From Paracyclopina nana (lineage: Eukaryota > Arthropoda > Copepoda > Cyclopoida > Cyclopettidae), in contig JAGUCH010000004.1 in assembly GCA_019096065.1 (NCBI GenBank), positions 434,001 to 498,000 on the forward strand: a DNA stretch of 64,000 nucleotides, written 5' to 3'. Within the stretch, counting starts at the first letter, position 1, and every line of letters starts with the position of its first letter. This document shows positions 11,445 through 22,308 of this stretch, in pieces. The position numbers were made by a program, and so were the translations under genes. The notes below the pieces were generated by a model. That model had not been told where the DNA came from. It saw only the letters and a list, made by a program, of their open reading frames with translations, and searched no databases.

Positions 11445-11750
11445 TGGCCTTAATTTGTAGTCTTGAGTGGCCTTAATTTGTAGTCTTGAGCAGCCGATAT
11501 TTGCATCTTGAACAGCCTCAAATTACTGTCGTGAGCTGCCTCACTTTGTGGACTTGGGTGGCCTCAATTTTTACTTGGGTGGCGTCAATTTGTAGTCTTG
11601 AGCAGCCACAATTTGCACCATGAAAAGTCCAAATTGTAGCAATTTGTGGTCTTGAACAGCCTCACTTTGTTGTCTTGAGCAGCCACAACTAATGGTTTTG
11701 AGCAGCCCTGTATGAAGTCTAGAACAGCCTCAAGTTACAGTTTTAGTTTT
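11445..11750. repeat. Degenerate ~25-bp minisatellite
   Basis: Roughly twelve diverged copies of a unit like GTCTTGAGCAGCCTCAATTTGTA, variously reading GAGTGGCC, GAACAGCC or GAGCTGCC. Reading frames through it are broken. No coding function is evident. Confidence 0.75.
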
Positions 11751-11833
11751 ATATCATTGGTTAAAAATGTGCGATGCAAAATTGAGTTTACTTACTTATA
11801 AAAGTTATAGAGAATGTCAATACAAAAGCATAG

Positions 11834-12430
11834 CACAGAAGGGTCACTCCTAACAAAAAAGTCGCATCGTTTTCATTGAAACTTAAGCGAAAAAGGCTAT
11901 CACTAATTCGGCTCTAGATTGATGCTAACACTTCAAAATTGACTTCCATGATGTTTTTGGGCTACTAAAATGTTATCTTTGGAGATTTTATTTTATCAAA
12001 CTCAGATTTTGTCTATGAAAATCTGTCTCAAAAGGCTGCACGAAAATCAGAAAAAATTCATATCAGTCAAGATCCCTTGGACCTCAGCATTCCTCAAAGA
12101 TGCTTTCCAAAAAACTTCAGTAGGACACCATGGAATAATTTTGTACCCATGTTGTGTTCATATATCCACATTCTTGTGAGATTCGACAGGGTTTTTGCAA
12201 ACCAAACATGTGGCTATTTTTATTAAAATTGGTATGTTTTTGATCAATTTAGGCAATTGGCTGCCTAAAAACCTAATTAATTTACATTTTTCTGGCTTTA
12301 GAATGACTTTCATATGATTTAGAAGGGGATTTATCAAGAAAATGCCAATTTTTGGCATTCTTAAAGTTATGGCGCATTTTCACGTACTTTTCAATGATGC
12401 GACTTTTTTATTAGGAGTGACCCTACTGTG
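11834..12430. mobile_element. 597-bp MITE with CACAG...CTGTG ends and 5-bp target duplication
   Basis: The left terminus CACAGAAGGGTCACTCCTAA (from 11834) is inverted at the right terminus (ending 12430). The match continues through AAAAAAGTCGCATC, giving terminal repeats of about 45 bases. The element is flanked on both sides by the direct repeat CATAG (11829-11833 and 12431-12435), a likely target-site duplication. No transposase is encoded. I do not assign a superfamily. Confidence 0.8.
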
Positions 12431-12435
12431 CATAG

Positions 12436-13079
12436 CTGCAAAAAGTAGTGAGCTGGAACGCTCCGTTGCTGAGATATCGCTCCTCAAAGTTAACTACTAT
12501 AGACTTTGTTTACTTTTTCATTTTGGGCCTGAATTTGACCTGTTTTGGGGGCTAAAAGTGACGGGAAAGGGGCAATTCTGGCTGCCAAGTCTTTCTTTTG
12601 GTCCTTTCTTTGACTTTTTCATGAATTTTAAGACTTTATTGCATTCTAAAGTGGAAATTCCTGCGAAAAGCGGTTTGTGTCAAATTTCGGCCGATCAATT
12701 TAAAGTTGAAATGCGGGCTTGGACTACAAATAATTCTTGTAGAGCTGATGGCCCTGACTTCATAGGTTTAAATTGGAGCCAGATATCTGGTCTAGAACCG
12801 GAGATATCGGGCGCCAAAGTTCACCGCTAAATAGCAGCCTAACTGCTGAGTTTTACGGAGACAAGGAGCTGATATATCTTGTTTGCTATAAAACTAGATT
12901 TAGGCGTCCATAATGTGGACAGCAGGGAGCGGGCGTTTTGAAAATCTTTACCTGGCCTTGGCTTTAGATGGCATCTAACAAAAATTCGTATTCTAATTCA
13001 GCACCAGATTCCTTTTGAAGCGAAGATCGAAATAAACAAAGATCTGATTGCCAGTTTAGCACTATTTGAGCCAGAGACT
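12436..13079. other. Repeat-derived spacer
   Basis: Contains GTTGCTGAGATATCGCTCCTCAAAGTT (12466-12492), which recurs as a diverged direct copy near 14076-14102 on the far side of the element at 13082-13808. No family-like protein is encoded; an open frame over 12342-12830 crosses the end of the MITE and looks fortuitous. Confidence 0.5.
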
Positions 13080-13081
13080 TA

Positions 13082-13808
13082 TACAGACTGTCCCGTAGAT
13101 TTCTGTACACTTTGAAATCAAAAGTTTGTGTTAAAAATTCGGGAAATATTAGACACAATGGATATCATTGGAAAGCTTGAATCTTTGGCCATATTTTTTT
13201 GCTTCAATGGATAAGAGAAATTAAAAGTAAAAAAATGAGAAAACTTAATTTTTTCTGAGGTACCCTTAATTTTTCTCCCAAAATAGCAAATTTGCCAAAA
13301 CCGGCTATTATTAACCAAATTTTCAGCTGAGCTAATCCTGGTTTTTTTTGATATTTTTTCATGAAAAAAAATCTTGCAGCACTGTGCTGGCTCATGAGAA
13401 AGATGTATGATTGGAAAGGATATTTTTTCAGTAAAAAGAAAAAAGACAATAAGGCCACTGCCTACTAAAAAAGTTTCAAGATAAGTGTTTTAAACATCAC
13501 ATCTTTGGGATTTTTCGTTTATGAAGATCAAATGTTGAACCAATTTTATGTGATATTGAATTAATAATTTTTTTGCAAAAGTGACTATTCATCAAAAAAA
13601 TCAGCGAAAATGGGCGTGAATTTGGAGTAACTATCAATTTTGTGGTCTAAATCAAAATTTGAATTAATACTTTTTAAAAATCTCAAAACTAAAAAAGATG
13701 GCTTAAGTTTCAAGCTTTCCAACGGTATCCATTGTGTCTAGTATTTCCAGAAGTTTTAACACAAACTTTTGATTTCAAAGTGTACAGAAATCTACGGGAC
13801 AGACTGTA
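13082..13808. mobile_element. ~730-bp Tc1/mariner-like MITE
   Basis: The left end TATACAGACTGTCCCGTAG (from about 13080) is inverted at the right end (CTACGGGACAGACTGTATA, ending about 13810). The inverted match runs about 100 bases inward through GATTTCTGTACACTTTGAAATC and GACACAATGGATA. A TA dinucleotide flanks each end, as expected for Tc1/mariner insertion, and CAG-N-CTGTCCC resembles ends of that superfamily. No transposase frame is present in the centre. Confidence 0.8.
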
Positions 13809-13810
13809 TA

Positions 13811-15310
13811 ACAAGAGAAGTGCTACTGGGCGAGGCTAAAGATGTCAAAGATCAGAGCATTTTTCGAATTTTGGCAGTTTTAAGTACTATTTACTACATA
13901 GGGCTTTTTGTTAAGAACTAGCGCAAGTAAAAGCGGAGATATCAATTTTGCTATGAAATGAAATAATGATCTGCTGAGTCTCAGAATTCCATAGCTGTAA
14001 ACAGTTTTAAAATCAGACAATTTCAAGCTGAGATAGCGCTGAGCGCTCAGCAGTACAGAACAAGCTGAGACGCTTTGTTGCTGAGATATTGATCGTCAAA
14101 GTTTACTGCTGCTGAGGAATGTACTGTTCAATCATACGCAAAAATCCGTAACATAAAAATCTGTTTAGTAAAAATCCCTTCGGAAAAAATCCGAGCGACA
14201 GTTTAGAAGAACCATTTGGGAGTTGAGCTCAAAATCAACTTTAATTTCAGCGGGTCAAGTCACTTTTTTAGGGCGAGTAATCTTTATAAATGGTTACTTT
14301 TTCTCTAAACATCTTGATATTTTAAATTATCTTTGAGATATTTTAGATTTATAACCACTTTGTTTTTATGTCATGAACTAATTATCTCAAAAGTTTGGTG
14401 ATACAGAGTTGCCCCGTTTTTTCTGTTAGGTTTTTGTTTATACCCTACATAGTTATAAATACCTTTAAAAGTAATACAAATCAATAGTCCACAAGAACCA
14501 CCTTATTAATTGCCTTTGAGCCAAATAAGTGTAGCTGGTAACCAGGAATGGTAACTTTGGAAAAACTGAGCTATACTACAGCAAATTGCTAAGCTATTTT
14601 TGGTGAAAGCCCAAGTTAGAAATCAGAATGTAGGCATTTTCCAAAGGTTTATAACAATTTACTAGCTGAGAAAACTTTTTGCATGGCGGACTTTTACTGA
14701 GAGGAAATTCATGTATGCACAGTGGGTCAAAAAGCCATTTTCACGCGCACGAGAAAATCCGCCAAATCGCCTGAATTCTCATTTAACCACCAATTTACAA
14801 CTTCTAATTGGGTTGACTTATAGTCAATAAAAAGAGCCAAAAATGGTTTGAATTGACACGGCCAAAGACGGCCGAACAATGAGGAGAGTTGGCCTGGCAT
14901 GAGTCAATTGCCAGAATATAAGCCATTTCCCATGTATCAACCCTCCATGAGCTTTGCGCAAGTTGTGCCAAAGCTCTCCAACCGAGGAAGACATCTCCTT
15001 CAGGTATTCAAAAGTTAATTTTGTGCTGAGCTCACTTGTAGATTGCAGTTCATTGTTGTTGTAGCGATTGCTTCAGTGCAATCCTAGCCAGAGAATGTCG
15101 ACAGATGATGCCATGATTCACCCTTACTTTCTGGACTTGAACCCTGCCATCAGAAACGGACAATAACCATCATGGACCTCACTCTATTATTCCCTTATTT
15201 GAAGCAACAATGATGATCTAGTCAACTTTTTCTTTTTGAATTCCGGATTAACTTTTATTTCACAATTGAGGTTGCCGAATTGGGGAGAGCCAAAAACTAG
15301 GATTTCAGGG
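13811..15310. other. Gene-free spacer upstream of the SLC3 gene's 3' end
   Basis: No exon is supported on either strand. It holds a diverged copy of a repeat also present near 12466 (GCTGAGATATTGATCGTCAAAGTT at about 14079). The AATAAA for the minus-strand SLC3 gene is near 15255. Confidence 0.5.
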
Positions 15311-17450
15311 TTACATTTTGGGAACAAAGGTGACCAAGTAGTTACGGCCTGGGGGGATGACCAAGGATTCTAGGTCCAAAGAGGAACCGATGGGCATGGA
15401 GGTGTCGGGAGATTCCATGGTCAAGAGGCCTCTGGTTGCCACATTCCTCATCAAGCTGGGACTGACAGTGACTTCAGATGATCCCAAGTTAGAAATGACA
15501 AGGTAACCAGGATTGCCTTTCTTGATGCGAGCCAGCATAAAGACAGTCTCAGTGACATTTGTAACAGTGTCCCCAAACAGAATGGTGTCTGATTGCCTGA
15601 GGCTGGCCATTTCTCTGTAGATTTTGGTGTGGCTATTCAAGACACTCTCTAAAGCTTCAACGTTGACCGTGGTGTAGTCGCCATTGACTGGTATCCAGGG
15701 GGTGCCATCGGTGAATCCAGCATTGGGGCTGTCACTGTTCCACTGCATTGGCGTTCTGAAGGGATCTCGTTCTCCAGACCCAGACCCATCTGTCATGCCA
15801 ATCTCCTCGCCGTAGTAGGTGAATGGAGTTCCTGGCAAAGCAAGCAGGACCATGTTCATGAGATCCACCTTGTCATCTCCAAGCCTTGAGGCGACCCTTG
15901 AGTGATCATGGTTACCAATGCAGAAGTTTGGCCAGGAGTTGTTGGGCAGCTTACCAAGGTAGTTGTGGATGCTCTCATTCAGCTATTAATAATCTTGTTG
16001 TTATATTGATCATAAAAATTGAAAATTATATCATCTACATACCGCGAGGGCTGTCAGTGATCCTTTGGAGCCAAAGTCTGAGATGAGGTTAAAGTTCAAT
16101 GGCATGTGCGAAATATCTCCAATGGAGTCGGCCACGTTGCCATAGTAACGAGCTAGTTTGCTCGCCCGCATATACGATTCGGTCATCATAACCCTGCATG
16201 ATAAATATCATTAGCATATTGCTTTTTTAAAATTCCTCAGCTTTTACTTGGGATCATTTTCCTCGGTGGTGGCATCATCTAAAACTTGTCTGAAGGTTTT
16301 CAAGAGCTCCAGCACTTCGTCCAAGTCATAGGTCTTGTCATGTACGAGGCTCTGGTATCCGGATCCACCATCAGCTGCAGGGGCTTCATCAGCCAGAGAC
16401 TCATCCTCGAAAAAGTGCCCCACTGAGTCCACCCGAAACCCATCAACTCCCTGGTCAAGCCAGAATTTGAGGCCATCCTTGAGCTCATCCACAACTTTGG
16501 GATTGCGCAAATTGAGGTCTGGTTGCTCAGTATAGAACTGATGCAGATAATATTGGCCTCTCTCAGCATTGAAGGCCCAAGCTGATTCGCCAAAAACGCT
16601 TTTCTACAAAAAATATGAGTAAATATTAATGTAAATAAGGTAATTATGCGTAATTATGTACCCAATTATTAGGTGGTCCACCGTTCTTGCCATCTGCCCA
16701 GATGTAGTAATCAGTGTAGGGTTCCTCCTTTTTGACTGACTTTTCGAACCAAACGTGCTTGTCCGAGGAGTGATTGGGGATGAAATCCATTATTAGTTTC
16801 AGCCCCAAATCATGCATGGCGTTCACGAGGTTCTTGAAGTCCTCCATTGTGCCAAATGTCTCGTCAATGGCCTTGTAATCAGACACATCATATCCGTGAT
16901 CTTTCATAGGTGACTTGAAGATTGGTGACAGCTTCACAGATCCGATGCCAAGGTTGGCCAAGTAGTCCAGCTTGGAGGTGACTCCATTGATGTCTCCAAT
17001 GCCATTTCCATCCGAATCCTTGAAGGACTTGACATAGACCTCATAGACAGGGGCCTTTTGCCACCACTGCTTAGGGTTGGGACTTGGGCACTTGGGTGCC
17101 ATGATGATGATGACAATGGACACAACAAGCATGGCAACCCAACCAATCCAGAAGAGGATGAACAAGGTCCATCTCAACTTGACCCAAAACGGATCCGTGG
17201 CATACTTCATCAGTTCAGACTTGGTCAAGGAGCCCTGTTGATCCTTGAGCTTTGCTCCGGACTCCACATCCACAGTGGCCTCTTTGCCACCAATGAACTT
17301 CACCTTGGGATCAGAAGAGGCCACAGGATTGAGGGGTTCAGTCTCGGGGTCAATGATCTTGGCAGCGGCTGCTGCAGCCGCAGGGGGGTCTGCTTCGTTG
17401 GGAGGCATGTTCAAGTCTGAGACTTTCTTGTTCTCCTCAGCAGCACTCAT
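15311..17450 (-). CDS. SLC3-family amino-acid transporter heavy chain (4F2hc/rBAT-like)
   Basis: Type II membrane glycoprotein expected to escort an SLC7 light chain to the plasma membrane. Exons 17450-16662, 16603-16248, 16193-16043 and 15982-15311 give 655 residues. A cytosolic N-terminus precedes one membrane helix at about 95-117, and Cys121 (APKC) is in the position that forms the disulphide with the light chain. The ectodomain is a GH13 alpha-amylase fold. Unlike vertebrate 4F2hc, the glycosidase positions are all present: DFIPNH (region I), Asp322 in GFRVDS, Glu387 in MMTES, and Asp458 in IGNHD. Either it is a transporter subunit that has kept an active-site geometry or a membrane-anchored maltase-like enzyme. 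The KSELMKYA...PFWVKLRW lead-in to the helix strongly favours the SLC3 family. Confidence 0.88.
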
Positions 17451-18025
17451 TGGGCTTCCTTTAGGATCTGGAGTACTGCCAGCTTTGTCACGCGGGTGAA
17501 TACGCCCTATATACTAAGTGGACGAGACTAGTATAGAATAGCTATGCAGTTTAACGATGCAGTCAGCCCATATAGAGAAACTTGTTCCAGCTATGTGCAC
17601 CCCTGCAGCCCTAGCTGTGGACAACTGTGCTAAGACTCGCGGACGATCCAGTACAGCATAGGAAAGACTCTTCGCATCAAGGCTAATATACTGTATACAT
17701 AGCATATGTAGCTGGCTTTCCTTTTTCATAGTATTGTAAAAAGTGCGAAAATTGGCGCGCGGGATTTCTCCACAAATGCATAAGAGGAAAGAAGCAAAGT
17801 TAAGCGAGCTGCAGAAATCCCGACTATTTCTTGAAACCTATGCGGTATTTTCAAAAATGATGAAATTATAGTAATTTATTTCAAGCAGGGGCACGCTAAA
17901 AGTAGGGTCATTAATTAGCTGAGCAAGGGTTTTAAAATGGGAAACCTCAAGTGCAGCTTTTTACGCACTGTAAACCGAATTTCCTCGTGAGTAATTCACT
18001 TTGCCGGTTGACTCAGCTTTGTTGC
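17451..18025. other. Spacer upstream of the SLC3 gene
   Basis: Presumably holds the SLC3 promoter (minus strand) and 5' untranslated region. No exon or recognised element is visible. Confidence 0.5.
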
Positions 18026-18344
18026 GCTCCCGATGCGCTATGAAGTAAATGATAACCCTAGGGATATTTTTTACTAAGTAAATGATAAATGAGAACCCTT
18101 GGGATATTTTTTACTGAGTAAATGGTAAATGAGAACCCTAGGGATATTTTTCACTTAGTAAATGGTAAATGGAAACCCTGGGGTTATTTTTTACTTAGTA
18201 AATGGTAAATGGGAACCCTTAGGTTATTTTTTACCTAGGAAATGATAAATGAGAACCCTAGGGATATTTTATACTTAGCTAATGCTTTTTACTAAGTAAA
18301 AAATATCCCTAAGGTAATCATTTACTTCATAACACATCAGGAGC
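18026..18344. mobile_element. Inverted-repeat element carrying an internal minisatellite
   Basis: The left end GCTCCCGATGCGCTATGAAG and its continuation AAATGAT-ACC-TAGGGATATTTTTTAC are inverted at the right end (18295-18344), giving about 50-base terminal repeats. Between them are five to six tandem copies of a ~42-base unit (TAAATGRTAAATGRGAACCCTWGGGATATTTTTTACT). The unit is evidently the inner part of the terminal repeat, amplified. No protein is encoded. Confidence 0.75.
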
Positions 18345-19085
18345 CAAAAAAGGCTGTTCATTTTATTGTCAACTATAGAATGATAAGAGAATATAAAACA
18401 AATTAGCAGATTCTTTTGAACAAACTCCTTTAGTTAAAGGCCTTGATTTCGGCAAGTTCATTACTCACTTGGAAATTCGGTTTAAGTGCATAACATTTGT
18501 ACTTGCTGCTTTTTGGGACTTGTTATGGGCCATTTGGAAGGTCTACCCTTAAGTAGTCACTTTACCAAAGGGTTTTGCCCCGGGAGGGGCGATATGGGCC
18601 CTCAAAGTTTAGGGAAATTCTTATGTAGCAAAACTTTGGACCCCTCTCACAAGCCATATGAATCAACTATTGTTTTCCCATTTTTTGTGCATTGTTAGAT
18701 CCCCAATGGGTGTCTCTGATCATGGGCTAAAACTTGTTGTCATGCATGCCAACTTTGCTCCAGGGGCTGAAATGTGTTTTTTTTGGGTGGTAACTTTGGA
18801 GCAAAATTGAGTAACCTTCTTCTGGTGGATTTTTTTCATTTTGTTGCCCAGACCTTTTAGCCTGTTTTCTGAGACACTATAAGGGGCTTATCAATGCTCT
18901 TCATGTGAGTCAGTCCTTCAAAGGCTTAATGTACCTGTGGACCATTTCTGCTCTTTCATGTCCAATATTTCAACTGAATGCAAAACAGGTCCATTGCTTA
19001 TACCTCCAGCTATCACCACAAAAGTGAGCATATGAAAGCATTGGCCAAAAACAGCCATTTAGGCTGCCCAAGACTACAAATTGAG
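18345..19085. other. Spacer with a dispersed ~65-bp repeat
   Basis: Positions 18362-18418 (ACTATAGAATGATAAGAG...AAATTAGCAGATTCTT) match 54487-54542 in the GET3 intron at roughly three-quarters identity. Both copies sit just downstream of a minisatellite. The rest shows no exon. Confidence 0.6.
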
Positions 19086-19089
19086 GCCG

Positions 19090-20190
19090 TTCAAGAGTAC
19101 ATATTGAGGCTTTCCAAGGCTGCCAATAACACGGCCTTTGAATTGGCCGCCCAAACAGCACAAACCTTCCAGCTGACCAAGAAGGAGAGAGAAGAGGAGC
19201 TCAAGGAATCCGAAACTGCTCTCATTGAAACTGCCAAAATCAACAAGAAGAGGAACAGTCATATCGTTGGCTAAATGTAAATTGACCTAGCAAAAAAGCA
19301 TAAATGTACATAGGAAAAAGAACGTCTCACATTTACCTTGAACGCAATAAAAACCTCACATTTCATTATCTTCACGATTATTGAAGGCAAAGATCATGAA
19401 GCAGCTGATCCCTAGGCCATGGTTGGCCTTGGCAGTTTGATAGGAGAGAAAAAGAAGCCTTTGAAACGCATGCCATCGTGTGCAGCTATTTTGTGCAAGG
19501 TTGAAGAGGAGGAGCTGATTGACCTTTCTGAGGCTGCCAATATCACGCCCTTTGAAATGGCCACCCTAAAAGCCCGAGCCTTCAAGCTGACCAAGACGGA
19601 GAGAGAAGAGGAGCTCAAGGAATCCGAAACTGCTCTCATTGAAACTGCCAAAATCAACAAGAAGAGGAACAGTCATATCGTTGGCTAAATGTAAATTGAC
19701 CTAGCAAAAAAGCATAAATGTACATAGGAAAAAGAACGTCTCACATTTACCTTGAACGCAATAAAAACCTCACATTTCATTATCTTCACGATTATTGAAG
19801 GCAAAGATCATGAAGCAGCTGATCCCTAGGCCATGGTTGGCCTTGGCAGTTTGATAGGAGAGAAAAAGAAGCCTTTGAAACGCATGCCATCGTGTGCAGC
19901 TGTTTTGTGCAAGGTTGAAGAGGAGGAGCTGATTGACCTTTCTGAGGCTGCCAATATCACGCCCTTTGAAATGGCCACCCTAAAAGCCCGAGCCTTCAAG
20001 CTGACCAAGAAGTAGAGAAAAGAGGAGCTCAAGGAGTTCGAAACTGGCACTCATAGAAACTGCCAAAGTCAACAAGAGGAGGAACTGTCGCATTGTTGGC
20101 AAAATGTAAATTGACCTTGTGAAAAAGCATAAATGTACATTTTGGATAAAAAACATTTAACCTGCCTCACATTTCATTAAAATTGATTTT
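19090..20190 (+). pseudogene. Three tandem partial copies of the CCDC63/ODAD1-like last exon
   Basis: Copies of the last coding exon and 3' flank of the gene ending at 6883 lie here, about 12 kb away and in the same orientation. Copy 1 (about 19100-19275) keeps only the tail after the EREEELKESE segment plus diverged upstream bases. Copy 2 (19419-19688) has an open 89-codon frame beginning MVGLGSLIGEKKK. Copy 3 (19833-about 20105) has a premature stop at 20013 and a frame shift. Period between copies 2 and 3 is 414 bases and includes the AATAAA-containing 3' flank. None has the upstream coiled-coil exons, so none can make the full protein. Confidence 0.88.
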
Positions 20191-20354
20191 GAGTAAATCA
20201 TCACTCTAGCCAAGAATTGTGTTTTTTTGTTGCTAGCTCTGCTAGAGTACATTGCCAAAAAAATACACAGCTGCTTATTTATAGCATATGAAAGTACTAC
20301 GCAGCTTGACAGTGAAAAAACTGGTTTTCCACTTGAATTAAGGCAACATTCAAG

Positions 20355-21650
20355 ATGGGAGCTCTGCCTTCAAAGTCAGGCTTGGAGTGTGGAATTATTG
20401 GGGACAAGTCCTTGGTCAGTGGTCCATACCCAAGTGACACTGATCCTAGGTGGACATTATGTGGCAAAGTGGACAAGCTCTATGTCTACCCAGTGAAATC
20501 CTTTTGTGGAATTTCTGTGCATAATGCAATAGTGGAAAAGCATGGTTTGAGGCATGGATCCATCATGGACAGGCAATTCTTGGTAGTGGACAAGAACCAC
20601 AAATTTGTCACTGCCAGGCAATATCCCAAGCTGGTCTTGATCAGGGTGAAAATTGAGGGGAGGTCAATCACATTGGAGGCTCCAAACATGGAAAATCTTA
20701 GGTTGGAATTACCTGATCCCAATGAAGGTGTCAATGTGGAGGCCCAGGTAAAAATTGTGATTTTCATAAAGGGAATCATTCAGCATCACATTTTCTCAGG
20801 TTTGGGGCAGTAAATGTTCTGGGCTGGATTTGGGTCCTGAGGTGGGCCAATGGATTGGGCAGTACTTGGACAAGCCTCATTTGCAGTTCCAAATGCTCTA
20901 TCATGATTATGGAATGAAAAGTTCAACAAGGGACCTTCAAGATCCTGACAGTCCATTGCTGCCCATGACAAAAGCTGACGATGTGCCTTTATTTGCTGAT
21001 GGGTATGGATTTCTGCTGATTAACAACCAGTCCATTGATGGGTTGAATGCAATGCTGAAAAAGAGGAAAGTGGATTTGGTCACTGAGCATACAAGATTCA
21101 GGCCTAATATTTTAGTTGAAGGTAAAAATGACGTAGCTTTAAAAGTAATATTTCAATATATTGATATAAAAAAATATTTCATTATATGTGAATTATTATA
21201 GGAACTGATGGGCCATTTGTCGAAGATGACTGGCTTTTCATCAGAATCAATGGCATCATTTTCAGAAATGCATCTTATTGTGCCAGATGTGTCTTCACCA
21301 CTGTGGACCCAAGCTCTGGGCAAAAAAATCCAGAGGGAGAACCCCTCAAAACACTTAAAGCATTTAGGTAAATAGTTAAAGAATTTGATTTTGAGCATCG
21401 ACAGTGACTCTTTTGGTCAAGGTCAAGCTTGGATCCTCGAGAGATAGCAGAGTATCAGAACTCTCCCTTTTTTGGCATTAATTTGGGAGTGGAGAATTAT
21501 GGTGGCACAATTCACACGAATGATCAGGTGTTTGTCATCAAGAGGGAAAATCAGTCGAGATCAAGCATATGGAAACTTCTCAAGTGGCTGCCAATTCCTA
21601 TTGTGATCTTGTACCTCATCAGAGAGAAGAAGATGCCATTTTTGAAATGA
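20355..21650 (+). CDS. Mitochondrial amidoxime-reducing component (MOSC domain protein)
   Basis: Molybdenum-cofactor enzyme of the mARC family, which reduces N-hydroxylated compounds at the mitochondrial outer membrane. Exons 20355-20747, 20800-21121, 21202-21367 and 21422-21650 join to 369 residues. An N-terminal beta-barrel (VDKLYVYPVKSFCG near residue 40, then HGLRHGSIMDRQF and TARQYPKL) is followed by the MOSC domain with HTRFRPNI and NASYCARCVFTTVDP, whose first cysteine is the probable Mo ligand. Most mARCs have an N-terminal membrane anchor. Here the only membrane-like stretch is at the C-terminus (LLKWLPIPIVILYLI), an inversion of the usual arrangement. It converges with TPRKB, 45 bases apart. 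Confidence 0.88.
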
Positions 21651-21694
21651 ATTCTCATTGTCTAACAGAAAAAGAACATTGAAAGCTCACTTGA

Positions 21695-22207
21695 TCATAA
21701 ACACAAATCCTTGATGGCTGATCTGCTTGTGATGTAATCCTTGAGGTCATCATGGCCAAAATTTGAGTCCACTCCATGCAACTGAGCAATCCTCTCCCAA
21801 TTTACAAGCTGATCAAGGTCAGAAGTGTCCCTCAGCTCTCCTTGAATGAGAGACTTGATCTTTTCCAATTTGTCCCCCTGTTTGTCCTCAAAGACAGCAA
21901 CAAGGATATCTTGGCAAGAGTCACTGATGCCAAAAGTGTTCAGGGAATCTGTCACACTTTTGGATGGGGACAAGTTGAACAAGAGTTCAGTGTGAATTGT
22001 TCTGGTTCTCTTCTTTCCAACTTTGTCACTCAAGCATGCTTTGTCAGCAGCCACCAGGACTTGAAGCAAACTTGGGACAAGTGTGGCATTGATCAATGTG
22101 GCATCAACTTGGCCTTTGAGCAGCAAAGCTCTGATTTCAGCACTGTTGGACACATTCCTGAACAAGTGAATGCCAACTGTGTATCCAGATGAGTCCAAAT
22201 GCATCAT
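21695..22207 (-). CDS. TPRKB: EKC/KEOPS complex subunit TPRKB (Cgi121)
   Basis: Subunit of the KEOPS complex that makes t6A37 in ANN-decoding tRNAs; it binds the kinase subunit and tRNA. One exon encodes 170 residues, near the family length. Signature segments are visible: LINATLVPSLLQVLVAADKA, the KKRTRTIHTELLFNLSPS block, and FGISD before the C-terminal helices. The HAUS8-like stop codon is only 101 bases upstream on the same strand, so the promoter must be short, shared or absent. AGATAAACAAA lies 25 bases upstream. Confidence 0.92.
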   Translation of the reverse strand: MMHLDSSGYTVGIHLFRNVSNSAEIRALLLKGQVDATLINATLVPSLLQVLVAADKACLSDKVGKKRTRTIHTELLFNLSPSKSVTDSLNTFGISDSCQDILVAVFEDKQGDKLEKIKSLIQGELRDTSDLDQLVNWERIAQLHGVDSNFGHDDLKDYITSRSAIKDLCL

Positions 22208-22308
22208 TTCAGCCTAGGGGTTTTCTAAAAAGATAAACAAACTTTGAGAGAGTTACCAGAGTGTACAAAGCATGAGTAGCAAACAGTGTAGCACATGTTT
22301 TAATAATG

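Noticed and set aside
12342..12830. 162-codon open frame on the plus strand
   Set aside because: It starts inside the MITE at 11834-12430 and runs through repeat-derived DNA. No domain is visible, and a related repeat nearby is not open.
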